63,999 bases of DNA from a virus. Under the pieces are notes generated by a model that saw only the letters and a program-made list of their open reading frames with translations, made no database searches and had not been told where the DNA came from. Of the stretch, positions 24,616 through 31,682 are shown piece after piece. The position numbers were made by a program, and so were the translations under genes. The stretch is from IMG/VR virus record IMGVR_UViG_3300037329_000068, positions 1 through 63,999 of that record, one strand, 5' to 3'. How positions within the stretch are numbered: position 1 is the first letter of the stretch; every line of letters begins with the position of its first letter.

Positions 24616-24849
24616 ATGGCTGCTAGTAATTTTGAAATTTTCAGAAATCCTGACTGGCTAGTTGAAAGTGAACCATGCCACTTGGTTACATTTGTAAAAA
24701 ATAATAAGACGTATCTGTGTGGATGGAATATAGAATTTAATCTACCAATAGTAAAACACAGTAAAAGCGTAAGAAAGCTGGCAGGAGAAAGGGGTTATAA
24801 ATTAACAACGTGGGTAAAAATTCCTGATTGGATAATGAAGATACGTTGA
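24616..24849 (+). CDS. Small late protein, unknown
   Basis: 77 residues directly behind a late promoter, with CAGGGAATATT as ribosome site. Basic; Trp-rich. Late expression suggests a virion or packaging-related role, but no family is recognised. Confidence 0.72.
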   Translation: MAASNFEIFRNPDWLVESEPCHLVTFVKNNKTYLCGWNIEFNLPIVKHSKSVRKLAGERGYKLTTWVKIPDWIMKIR

Positions 24850-24859
24850 GGAGGGTGAC

Positions 24860-25130
24860 TGTTGTAAAGTTGCATGATGCATTAGAATCATATGGATTGA
24901 TACACAAAATACAGTTTAAATGCGCCGTAGTGGAGAGCAGCCGATTTTTAAATAGAATATGTTGGGGGTGACACCTTGACAGCTTAGAAAAGATGTTCTC
25001 GCTCAGGATAATGGCGAAAACTCTTCCGGCAAATTTTGTTCAACAATAGCAACATAACGCGGTGAAAGACCAAACGCTTGTAGTAGGTGGTCAAAGGCGG
25101 TGTTGTGGCGGGACAACTTTTCTAAGCATA
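24860..25130 (+). ncRNA. Candidate structured RNA upstream of tRNA-Pro
   Basis: No ORF is supported between 24850 and the tRNA. GCTTAGAAAAG (24982-24992) is the exact complement of CTTTTCTAAGC (25117-25127). After one A.A mismatch the helix continues TGTTC/GGACA, giving about 16 pairs that close a domain of about 145 bases ending 10 bases before tRNA-Pro. Inner sequence is G+C-richer than the genome. It may be co-transcribed with the tRNA from the late promoter at 24590. The 5' boundary is a guess. Confidence 0.55.
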
Positions 25131-25137
25131 GGAGATT

Positions 25138-25215
25138 CGGGAATTAGCTCAGTCTGGTTAGAGCACTTCGTTTGGGGCGTAGTTGTCGCAGGTTCGAATC
25201 CTGCATTCCCGACCA
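25138..25215 (+). tRNA. tRNA-Pro (UGG)
   Basis: 78 bases with encoded CCA. Acceptor CGGGAAT/ATTCCCG, D-stem GCTC/GAGC, anticodon loop TTTGGGG giving UGG, T-arm GCAGG-TTCGAAT-CCTGC. The anticodon stem CTTCG/CGTAG has one T.T mismatch. Confidence 0.94.
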
Positions 25216-25236
25216 ATTTTTAATTTTTCATGGTTA

Positions 25237-25265
25237 TTGCATAACTCAAAAAATCCTGCTATCAT
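25237..25265 (+). promoter_or_regulatory. Early promoter
   Basis: TTGCAT, 17 bases, TATCAT, shortly after the tRNA. Serves the gene at 25312. Confidence 0.65.
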
Positions 25266-25311
25266 TCAGTTATTGAGAGATAGCAACCACAAACCATTGA
25301 GTGATAAAATT

Positions 25312-25512
25312 ATGATGGATACATTGTACGATCTGACTCGTAAAGTTAATGCACTGGATTCTAGCCAACACTACTGTGTAGGTGAGTCCGAGGGTGGTGG
25401 GTTTGACCTAACAGTAGACTTTGGAGAAGGTGATGAACTTTATGAAATTCGTGCGGGGTCTTTTTACAGTGTTAGGGATCATCTAATCGAGTGTTTAGAT
25501 TGGCAAAGTTGA
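25312..25512 (+). CDS. Small early protein, unknown
   Basis: 66 residues from ATG 25312 (or 25315). The longer frame from 25183 runs through the tRNA and is rejected. Acidic, with GGGFDLTVDFGEGDE. No recognised family. Confidence 0.65.
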   Translation: MMDTLYDLTRKVNALDSSQHYCVGESEGGGFDLTVDFGEGDELYEIRAGSFYSVRDHLIECLDWQS

Positions 25513-25559
25513 GTTTAATCCCTTCGGGGTAAAGTTTATGCGGAATTAAAGGAACTACA

Positions 25560-25712
25560 ATGTATCAGATTGAGAATTTTCATTTCTACGATAAACAAAA
25601 GTTAAACCCAGACGATCAAGTATTAACTTGGGTTGCAGATGTTGGTTATCAGTTCATGCTTTACAAGAAAATGAACACACAATTAATCATTGGCTGGTTT
25701 TCTCCAAAATAA
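25560..25712 (+). CDS. Small protein, unknown
   Basis: 50 residues after AAAGGAACTACA, starting MYQIENFHFYDKQKLN. No family recognised. A CCC-TTCG-GGG hairpin lies just upstream at about 25520-25530. Confidence 0.6.
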   Translation: MYQIENFHFYDKQKLNPDDQVLTWVADVGYQFMLYKKMNTQLIIGWFSPK

Positions 25713-25735
25713 ACTTTATATAGCTGAGAGGATTA

Positions 25736-26242
25736 ATGAAAACTATCCTAAAAACATTAAAAGTCAGAGTTAAAGATAATCGAAAGAATATCCTTAACCG
25801 CATGGCTTTTGAAATAAATCAGGTCTGGAATGCCGCTAATCAAGAAACCGCAGAAAATAGTTGGTTGCCTATTCCAGAAGCTGGTTGGGTTAGGAATAAT
25901 ATCTCTGCCTTTGATTTGCAAAAGCAACTGAAATCCATTAAAAAAGAAAGAGATTTCATTGTAGGTGCTGTTTCAAACATTAATTTTATTTCTATAGTTT
26001 CAACAGCGGCTACAGTGAGATTTCTTAAATTCTATGATCAAGATACAGTACCCAATGTGGGTACAGATATACCCACACATACATTTGCTATTTCTGTAGG
26101 GTCTAATCCTCTTCAAGCTCCACCATTGGGATTTAACTTTACTACGGGTTTTGCATATGCAATTATGCTAGGGGCAGAAGATGATAATTCAACACCATTT
26201 GCCGCGAATAACGAAGTTTTTATCATGATGGAATACACATAA
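25736..26242 (+). CDS. Fusion of TnpB N-terminal segment to virion-like domain
   Basis: 168 residues after GAGAGGATTA. Residues 1-75 match the N-terminus of IS605-type TnpB/OrfB: KTLKVRVKD, MAFEINQVWNAANQ, and SAFDLQKQLKSIKKERDF. After IVGA the similarity ends, and residues about 77-168 (VSNINFISIVSTAATVRFLK, YDQDTVPNVGT, VFIMMEYT) resemble small phage decoration or structural domains. No RuvC residues are present, so it cannot cut DNA. The fusion is seen directly; its function is unknown. Confidence 0.75.
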   Translation: MKTILKTLKVRVKDNRKNILNRMAFEINQVWNAANQETAENSWLPIPEAGWVRNNISAFDLQKQLKSIKKERDFIVGAVSNINFISIVSTAATVRFLKFYDQDTVPNVGTDIPTHTFAISVGSNPLQAPPLGFNFTTGFAYAIMLGAEDDNSTPFAANNEVFIMMEYT

Positions 26243-26265
26243 TTTTAAAAATATCTTTATGGAGA

Positions 26266-26293
26266 AAAAGGGCTTGCAAAAGCCCTTTTTTAT
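26266..26293 (+). terminator. Rho-independent terminator
   Basis: AAAAAGGGCTT-GCA-AAAGCCCTTTTTT hairpin with T-run. Confidence 0.92.
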
Positions 26294-26330
26294 TGGTAAG
26301 ATTATTTTGTCGAATTAGGAGAAAGAAAAA

Positions 26331-26654
26331 ATGAAAAAAAGATTTGATCTAGTCACTGTCCATTATGCAGCTATCACTATTGCCCCTAAAAATTTAACAA
26401 ACCCTAACAACCTTGATCTTTGTGATGAGATTAATAAAAAGGTTGATGATATTTTGTTCGTCTACACAGAAGCTGCCCCTACCAACTACAAAAAACCAAC
26501 TATGCGTTGTGTTGAAGTTGACGATGAGTTTTGTTGTGACTTACTGACAGAGGTTGGACTGAGAGGGTCAAACCGTGAGTGTGTGAGAGCCGCTGCTGTC
26601 GCAATTGTAAATTGGGTTGACAACCATAAAGATTTATATATAATTGAATCTTAA
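26331..26654 (+). CDS. Early protein, unknown
   Basis: 107 residues after TTAGGAGAAAGAAAA. Cys-rich (FCCDLL, RECVRAAA). No recognised family. Confidence 0.75.
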   Translation: MKKRFDLVTVHYAAITIAPKNLTNPNNLDLCDEINKKVDDILFVYTEAAPTNYKKPTMRCVEVDDEFCCDLLTEVGLRGSNRECVRAAAVAIVNWVDNHKDLYIIES

Positions 26655-26683
26655 TCAAAATTGATAGAAAAGGACATCAAAAT

Positions 26684-27064
26684 ATGTTAAATAGCGAAAT
26701 AGAATTTAAAGAAAATGGAGAATTTATTGAAATGTGGTGGGAACAAGATGCCCCTCCATTTGATGATCGACTAATGGGCTGCATACGAAAAGGTGACGAT
26801 GGGTATAGGTTTCACCCCGCTAGAAAAGCGGTGCTAACAGTTAAACATCTAAGGTTTTTAATAAAAAAATGCAGCGGATTAAATTATAAAGAATTTATAA
26901 CAGATAGTAGAGCAGATTTCGAAAAGTTTTGGCGGGCCGAGATGAACATTAAGGCTATGCCGCTGACCAGAAAAAGATTCCCTATGACTGCTTACTGCGA
27001 CCAACCCTATTGCTGCCAAGAAACCGACCGTAGCTGGATTTCATGGCAAGCATCCCGGAAATAA
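26684..27064 (+). CDS. Early protein, unknown
   Basis: 126 residues. The C-terminus carries AYCDQPYCCQETDRSW, a possible metal site. No recognised family. Confidence 0.7.
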   Translation: MLNSEIEFKENGEFIEMWWEQDAPPFDDRLMGCIRKGDDGYRFHPARKAVLTVKHLRFLIKKCSGLNYKEFITDSRADFEKFWRAEMNIKAMPLTRKRFPMTAYCDQPYCCQETDRSWISWQASRK

Positions 27065-27110
27065 ATATTTTCTATAAGTGACAAAGAAAGCGATTGTCTT
27101 TGAATTTTTA

Positions 27111-27131
27111 TAATCAACATTGATGAGAGAA
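27111..27131 (+). repeat. 21-base direct repeat, copy 1 (leader)
   Basis: Identical to 27308-27328, each just upstream of a small cysteine-containing gene. The core ATCAA-CA-TTGAT is palindromic. Confidence 0.85.
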
Positions 27132-27142
27132 CGGCAATAATA

Positions 27143-27310
27143 ATGAACAAAGATTTAATTTGGTTAGTAGAGAACGAACGAGAGTGGTTTGATTGTGGAC
27201 ATGCCGGTGCTAAGTTACGAGTTGACCCGTACCTTATCGAAATTGAGCAAATAACAATCTACAGACTGTTGTGTGACAAATGTTACGACACTGTTGCAGA
27301 AGAGATTTAA
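27143..27310 (+). CDS. Small protein with Cys/His pairs
   Basis: 55 residues after GAGAGAACGGCAATAATA. CGH near residue 18 and CDKC near residue 45 could form a zinc site. Ends in copy 2 of the repeated leader. Confidence 0.65.
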   Translation: MNKDLIWLVENEREWFDCGHAGAKLRVDPYLIEIEQITIYRLLCDKCYDTVAEEI

Positions 27311-27328
27311 TCAACATTGATGAGAGAA
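27308..27328 (+). repeat. 21-base direct repeat, copy 2 (leader)
   Basis: Exact second copy; begins in the stop codon of the preceding gene and supplies the GAGAGAA before the next start. Confidence 0.85.
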
Positions 27329-27332
27329 ATTT

Positions 27333-27539
27333 ATGACTGAACTACGAAAAGATAAAGGTGTTAAAGGTGGAAGCTGCAACGTAACAGCGTGTCAGGCTCC
27401 TGAGTCGGCTTTTTACTTTAACAAGTCCACTGAGGCATACTACTGTCAAAGCTGCGCTAGAGAAATTAACTGGCCGGGAGGAAGGGCTAACGTAATGGAA
27501 CTTTATGGTGTAGAGTACCTTTGCGAACGAGAGGACTAG
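27333..27539 (+). CDS. Small zinc-ribbon protein
   Basis: 68 residues with CNVTAC and YYCQSCARE, a C-x4-C/C-x2-C arrangement. Resembles small zinc-ribbon proteins common in large phages. Function unknown. Confidence 0.75.
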   Translation: MTELRKDKGVKGGSCNVTACQAPESAFYFNKSTEAYYCQSCAREINWPGGRANVMELYGVEYLCERED

Positions 27540-27543
27540 GACT

Positions 27544-27984
27544 ATGAAAGAAGATTTTGTAAGTAAAAGTTTGAATAAAGAATGTTTAGAATTGCTAAGG
27601 GATTTAGCAAACGAATTAGAATGTGGTATTGGGAAAATGTGGTTTGAGCATGATTTGTCATTAATTAGCGAAGTCAGAGAACTAATTAAAAAATTAGAAA
27701 CGGCAACATCTCATTTGAATTTACTTAAATGTTTTTGTGGAAACACACCAGATGTTGATTCATATGAGCCATGTGATGATTATCCGGGGAGTCTTTACGA
27801 AAATTGGGATAGTAATGTAAGATGCGGTTATTGTCGAGCTAGTAGTGAAGAACTACCGAAACGATATTCAACAAAAGAAGAATCTGAGGCCAACGCAATA
27901 CTTTTATGGAATAAATTTATAACTAAAAATAACAGTCCATCACTTCCCGAAATTAGTTTGCGAACGAGAGGATCAAAATTATGA
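27544..27984 (+). CDS. Lar-like zinc-ribbon protein
   Basis: 146 residues. The C-terminal half has CFCGN, VRCGYCRASS, then a helix with EEANAILLWN-type spacing (EAN..LLWNKF), the pattern of the restriction-alleviation (Lar) family. The N-terminal 55 residues are helical. An anti-restriction role is a family-based guess. Confidence 0.68.
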   Translation: MKEDFVSKSLNKECLELLRDLANELECGIGKMWFEHDLSLISEVRELIKKLETATSHLNLLKCFCGNTPDVDSYEPCDDYPGSLYENWDSNVRCGYCRASSEELPKRYSTKEESEANAILLWNKFITKNNSPSLPEISLRTRGSKL

Positions 27985-28061
27985 AAAAGGAAAGCAATCC
28001 TAGACCACCACCGGGAGTAAAAAGACCAGCACCACCACCGGGACCACCAAAAAAGAAATAG
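27981..28061 (+). CDS. Tiny proline-rich peptide
   Basis: 26 residues (RPPPGVKRPAPPPGPPKKK), ATGA-coupled to the preceding gene with GAGAGGATCAAAATT as ribosome site. Nearly half proline with lysine ends, like SH3-ligand or antimicrobial peptides. No known family. Confidence 0.5.
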   Translation: MKKESNPRPPPGVKRPAPPPGPPKKK

Positions 28062-28070
28062 GCATTGGTC

Positions 28071-28114
28071 TTGCAATTGAATCCTTAGTATGAGAAGATA
28101 CCCTTGTACTGAGG
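28071..28114 (+). promoter_or_regulatory. Early promoter with dyad, family 1
   Basis: TTGCAA, 17 bases, GAAGAT at 28094-28099; arms CCTTAGTA and TACTGAGG, 16 apart. Confidence 0.88.
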
Positions 28115-28139
28115 AAATAACTAATTAGGAGATTAGATC

Positions 28140-28598
28140 ATGGTTAACACCAAGATGCTTGCAGAAAAACTTGCTTCTGACATCGAAGTTGTTTTGAAAA
28201 AAAACTTTCCCAACGGGTACATTCGTGCTTTCTATTCAAACAACCTTGCTCCTGTCGTTTTTGTTAGCTTCGGTCTGATCAAAGACATCAACGATGTGAC
28301 CAACAAGATTCGTCACAACGATCCGCTGATTCACTCTTTTTGTGTTCACATCAACGGCGAAGACAGCTACGAAGCAAGCTCTTCTATTAGTGGTCTTAGC
28401 GTCAACCCAGAGACTGGTTCTTATATGGCAATGGGTAGTGTCAAAACCCCATTCCGCAAGACTACGGGCGACTCTAAGAAGGTTTTAAAAGCATTCACAC
28501 GGTTCGCTGCTCGTGTTGCCAAGATCGTTGAAGATAACAAAGCTAATATCTACGGCTTGGAAAGAATTGACCCAAAATATTTAAAGGTTGTACTATGA
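28140..28598 (+). CDS. Early protein, unknown
   Basis: 152 residues behind a family 1 promoter and TTAGGAGATTAG. More G+C-rich and more optimal codons than its neighbours, suggesting high expression. No recognised domain. Downstream, 28599-28842 holds only a 12-codon ORF at 28596 and the next promoter. Confidence 0.8.
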   Translation: MVNTKMLAEKLASDIEVVLKKNFPNGYIRAFYSNNLAPVVFVSFGLIKDINDVTNKIRHNDPLIHSFCVHINGEDSYEASSSISGLSVNPETGSYMAMGSVKTPFRKTTGDSKKVLKAFTRFAARVAKIVEDNKANIYGLERIDPKYLKVVL

Positions 28599-28776
28599 TT
28601 CCAATTTACAAAGCGGGTATTCGCCAAATTTAGGATAAAAATAGTAAAAACAAAATATGGGGATGTATATTATAATTAAATTAGCTGTGATAATAAAATT
28701 CTTGAAAACTTAACAGGTAACGATATTTTAATGTTCAAATCAATTTTCAAAAAGGAAGTTTAAATAAAAATAATCA

Positions 28777-28820
28777 TTGACCAACACCCCTCAGTATGAG
28801 AAGATAGTTTTGTACTGAGG
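28777..28820 (+). promoter_or_regulatory. Early promoter with dyad, family 1
   Basis: TTGACC, 17 bases, GAAGAT at 28800-28805; perfect arms CCTCAGTA and TACTGAGG, 16 apart. Confidence 0.9.
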
Positions 28821-28842
28821 AACTGACCAATTAGGAGAATTT

Positions 28843-29064
28843 ATGAAAAAAGATAACAACCAGAAAAACCAAATGTTTTTAGATCTAATTTCTTCAACCG
28901 CCAAAAATCTTATTCTCGACAACATCGCTAACCACTACGGAATCACTAGAAAAGAAGCACTTGACGAAGTTGTTGATGGTGAAGCAGAACAATTGCTAGA
29001 GTACATGACCGGAGTAGAGCGTAACGCGGCTCTGGTTCTAATGAAAAAATATGGGTACGCATAA
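28843..29064 (+). CDS. Small early protein, unknown
   Basis: 73 residues behind a family 1 promoter. Helical (SSTAKNLILDNIANHYGITRK). No recognised family. Confidence 0.75.
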   Translation: MKKDNNQKNQMFLDLISSTAKNLILDNIANHYGITRKEALDEVVDGEAEQLLEYMTGVERNAALVLMKKYGYA

Positions 29065-29065
29065 A

Positions 29066-29314
29066 ATGGTCAAGTTTCTAAGATGTGTAAAAAGAGATTT
29101 AAACCGAGATGGGCCTAACTCAAAAATGTTCCTTGAAGGCGGTTTGTATAGGATAATTCAAGATACCGAATACAGCTTTCAAATTGTTGACGAGCTAAAT
29201 CGAATTCGGGTTGTTGGAAAAGACTTTATGAAATTTTCTATTCATGGCGGTGACGTTAGGAATTACAACCCAACCGGTTACGCATATTTTGAAGAAATCT
29301 TTACAAATTGGTAG
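29066..29314 (+). CDS. Small early protein, unknown
   Basis: 82 residues from ATG 29066; an upstream ATG at 29051 overlaps the preceding gene. Beta-rich (GGLYRIIQDTEYSFQIVDEL). No recognised family. Confidence 0.7.
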   Translation: MVKFLRCVKRDLNRDGPNSKMFLEGGLYRIIQDTEYSFQIVDELNRIRVVGKDFMKFSIHGGDVRNYNPTGYAYFEEIFTNW

Positions 29315-29340
29315 ACACACCCCAGCAGTTATGAGATAAT
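29312..29340 (+). promoter_or_regulatory. Early promoter, family 1 variant
   Basis: TAGACA, 17 bases, GATAAT with upstream TATGA; dyad is degenerate. Confidence 0.65.
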
Positions 29341-29396
29341 ACTTGTGTTGAGTAAGGGGGACTTCCCCAAAATTGAAAACCAAAAGGTAATATATT

Positions 29397-29537
29397 ATGA
29401 AAATGTTCTTTGACGCACGTTCCGCAGCCCGTAACTTCAACAAAGCTTCTGTTAACGCTATCAAAGTTGTTGACAACAAAGCAAACCCAAGTGTAAAAGG
29501 CAGCCGCTGGGCTGTATCGTACAACCGCAAAGCGTAA
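29397..29537 (+). CDS. Small basic early protein
   Basis: 46 residues (MKMFFDARSAARNFNKAS start, RWAVSYNRKA end), codon use like highly expressed genes. Basic. I believe similar short proteins occur in other large phages but cannot name the family. Confidence 0.7.
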   Translation: MKMFFDARSAARNFNKASVNAIKVVDNKANPSVKGSRWAVSYNRKA

Positions 29538-29560
29538 CACCTAAATAGTAAGCATACACT

Positions 29561-29588
29561 GAAAAGGCCATTCATTTGGCCTTTTTTC
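29561..29588 (+). terminator. Rho-independent terminator
   Basis: AAAAGGCCA-TTCAT-TTGGCCTTTTTT hairpin with T-run. Confidence 0.92.
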
Positions 29589-29608
29589 TTATTAGGAATA
29601 AAAAATTC

Positions 29609-30199
29609 ATGACAATAAGCGAAGATTTAGCAGCAAGGTTGGCTAAGTACAATAAACCAAGCAAGAAAACATATATTAATAAAACGGGCTACTGGATTTC
29701 TCCAAAAGGAAAGATTACAGATACCGACAGCAAAAATCATATTGATCAAATTATATCTTCACCCAGCACTTTTAATATAACCGCAGAATACATAAAATCT
29801 GAACATAAAAAATATGGAGAGAGTATTGGGCAGGAAGGGGATGCTCGTGATAATATCATGACAAAAGTTTTGCAGGATGGTTGGATTCGTGTTAGGGCTC
29901 GTAGAAACTTTATTTCTGTTCAGGTATGGGAATTTTCACGCACCACAACTAAGAATTTAGAAGCCTTTGCTGTACAGGGGTTGGAGTCCGGCTTTTCCGG
30001 TGAGTTTATACAGCCTAATGAGATGTTTAAAGTGTCTTCACTAAGTAACGGTAGGGCAAGGCAGGTTGAGGTTGAAAGCCTCGCTAAAGGTGGTTTGGTT
30101 GAGTCCTGTGAGTTCGATGTATACTCAGGGTTCCTGATTCAAGAGTCTATGCCCACATTTAAACAATTTATAAATAGAAAGATAAAAGAACTAAAATAA
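29609..30199 (+). CDS. Phage protein of unknown function
   Basis: 196 residues from ATG 29609; the ORF extends upstream through the terminator, which is rejected. Contains TGYWISPKGKI and WIRVRARRNFISVQVWEF. It carries a late promoter box for the next gene near its end. Confidence 0.75.
   Translation: MTISEDLAARLAKYNKPSKKTYINKTGYWISPKGKITDTDSKNHIDQIISSPSTFNITAEYIKSEHKKYGESIGQEGDARDNIMTKVLQDGWIRVRARRNFISVQVWEFSRTTTKNLEAFAVQGLESGFSGEFIQPNEMFKVSSLSNGRARQVEVESLAKGGLVESCEFDVYSGFLIQESMPTFKQFINRKIKELK
30169..30176 (+). promoter_or_regulatory. Late promoter TATAAATA
   Basis: Exact octamer followed by GAAAG, inside the end of the preceding gene and 38 bases before ATG 30215. Confidence 0.75.
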
Positions 30200-30214
30200 A
30201 CGGGGCGATGTACT

Positions 30215-31054
30215 ATGAAAAAATTTACTGAATTCACTAATGATCTAATTAGTGAAAAGCTAATTACTTTCGGTGGAAAGGCGTATCCAAATTTTGGACA
30301 GATTGTTATTTTGGCAGGCGGAGCAGGCTCGGGCAAGGGATTCGTACTTGATATGCTTTTGGGTATTGATGGAACTGTTCTGGATGTTGACGCACTCAAA
30401 AAATTGGTAATGGGTTCTGATAAAATGTCAAAACGCATCAAAGACGAGACTGGACAAGATATAAAAAACTTCGACTTGCGAAAGTCAGAAAATGTTTCTA
30501 AGCTTCATGAACTTTTGTCTGATGTCTATGGTATTACCAAATCAAATGAGCGTAGAATTTTTGCAGGTGCTCTTGCTGCCCCCGCTGACCGAAAACCAAA
30601 CATTATTTTTGACGTAACACTAAAAGATATGAGCAAACTTGAAAAGCTTACACGCAATGCTATTGAACTTGGTTATCAAAGAGAAAATATTCACCTCGTG
30701 TGGGTAATTAATGACGTTGCCATTGCTACCGAACAAAATGCTGGTCGTTCTAGAGTGGTTCCAGAAGAAATTCTTTTTGCTACTCACGAGGGCGCAAGTT
30801 TAACAATGCGAAAATTGGTTGATACAGATATCAAAATCTCTAGATATCTTGATGGTGATATCTGGTTTTCGTTCAACAAGGTTGGTGTGGACACAGAACT
30901 TTCAAAATCTGATTTTGGTGGGTCTTATATTTCAGATGCTAACTACATTCAAATTAAGAAGCAAGGTAAGAAACCAATGGATTTGCTAGACATTGGAGAG
31001 CGACTTCTTCTTAAAATTAAATTCTATACTCCACCATCAAAGACTTGGCAGTAA
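30215..31054 (+). CDS. Zeta-toxin-like P-loop kinase, late expressed
   Basis: 279 residues. Walker A is GGAGSGKG (35-42), with LDVDALKKL and NIIFDVTLKD strands matching zeta/AAA_33-type kinases. The first 14 residues, MKKFTEFTNDLISE, resemble a T4 capsid-targeting peptide with a gp21-type cleavage site (ISE). Together with its late promoter, this suggests the kinase may be packaged in the head and injected. The substrate is unknown. Confidence 0.85.
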   Translation: MKKFTEFTNDLISEKLITFGGKAYPNFGQIVILAGGAGSGKGFVLDMLLGIDGTVLDVDALKKLVMGSDKMSKRIKDETGQDIKNFDLRKSENVSKLHELLSDVYGITKSNERRIFAGALAAPADRKPNIIFDVTLKDMSKLEKLTRNAIELGYQRENIHLVWVINDVAIATEQNAGRSRVVPEEILFATHEGASLTMRKLVDTDIKISRYLDGDIWFSFNKVGVDTELSKSDFGGSYISDANYIQIKKQGKKPMDLLDIGERLLLKIKFYTPPSKTWQ

Positions 31055-31058
31055 TCAG

Positions 31059-31088
31059 TTGACAAATAGCACCTTCGGGTGCTAAACT
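31059..31088 (+). promoter_or_regulatory. Promoter with hairpin in spacer
   Basis: TTGACA at 31059-31064 and TAAACT at 31083-31088 (18-base spacer). AGCACC-TTCG-GGTGCT at 31069-31084 fills the spacer. Confidence 0.6.
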
Positions 31089-31127
31089 CTTTATCTACTG
31101 AGAGATTACCAAATAGAGGATTTAGTT

Positions 31128-31610
31128 TTGAAAATTTACTTTGATATGGATGGAGTTATCGCTGATTGGGAGGCAGGATTTAATGCGACTTTTCCAATTT
31201 CTTACGATGTTTTTAACGCATTGCCTCGTGATCGTTATGACGCATACAAAAACCTGATCCAAAACACCCCAAAATTTTTCTACGACTTACCCGCTTTTGC
31301 TAAAACTGTTTCTATTTTAAAAAAGTTGATTGCTGATGGTTATGATGTTGAAATTATGACTAGCGCAGGAACCAACAACACCGCCAAAATTGTGAAACAA
31401 AAAAGGGATTGGTTGAAGAAAAACGGAATCAACGCTCCTTTTAATTACACCACCAGCAGCAAAGAAAAAGCAAAGTTTGCAAATGCAAACACTGTGTTAA
31501 TTGATGACCGAGAAAAAAGCACTAAGCCATTTAAAGCAGCCGGTGGTAATGTTATTCTCCACACCGACGGAAAGACTGACCTGATGAAAGAACTGAAAAA
31601 ATACTTGTAA
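31128..31610 (+). CDS. 5'(3')-deoxyribonucleotidase-like HAD phosphatase
   Basis: 160 residues from TTG 31128; the KIYFDMDGV strand requires this start and GAGGATTTAG precedes it. HAD motifs: DMDGV (D6, D8), TSAG, a later Lys, and LIDDRE. The NT5C-type family dephosphorylates deoxynucleoside monophosphates, here presumably tuning dNTP pools. Similar genes occur in many T4-like phages. Confidence 0.88.
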   Translation: MKIYFDMDGVIADWEAGFNATFPISYDVFNALPRDRYDAYKNLIQNTPKFFYDLPAFAKTVSILKKLIADGYDVEIMTSAGTNNTAKIVKQKRDWLKKNGINAPFNYTTSSKEKAKFANANTVLIDDREKSTKPFKAAGGNVILHTDGKTDLMKELKKYL

Positions 31611-31615
31611 TCTAC

Positions 31616-31644
31616 TTGACTTGAGGGGTCGTTCCCCTTACCAT
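31616..31644 (+). promoter_or_regulatory. Promoter with palindromic spacer before rIIA
   Basis: TTGACT, 17 bases, TACCAT. The spacer is GAGGGG-TCGTT-CCCCTT-like, a hairpin as in the promoter at 31059. Confidence 0.55.
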
Positions 31645-31682
31645 TCACTTGAACCAAACTTAATAAATGGGTAATTTAAATA

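Noticed and set aside
25183-25311. Long ORF start inside tRNA-Pro
   Set aside because: The TTG lies within the tRNA; the real start is probably 25312.
25736-26242. Complete IS605 element or OMEGA RNA beside the TnpB-like N-terminus
   Set aside because: No TnpA, no catalytic RuvC part, and no recognisable element ends or reRNA scaffold around it.
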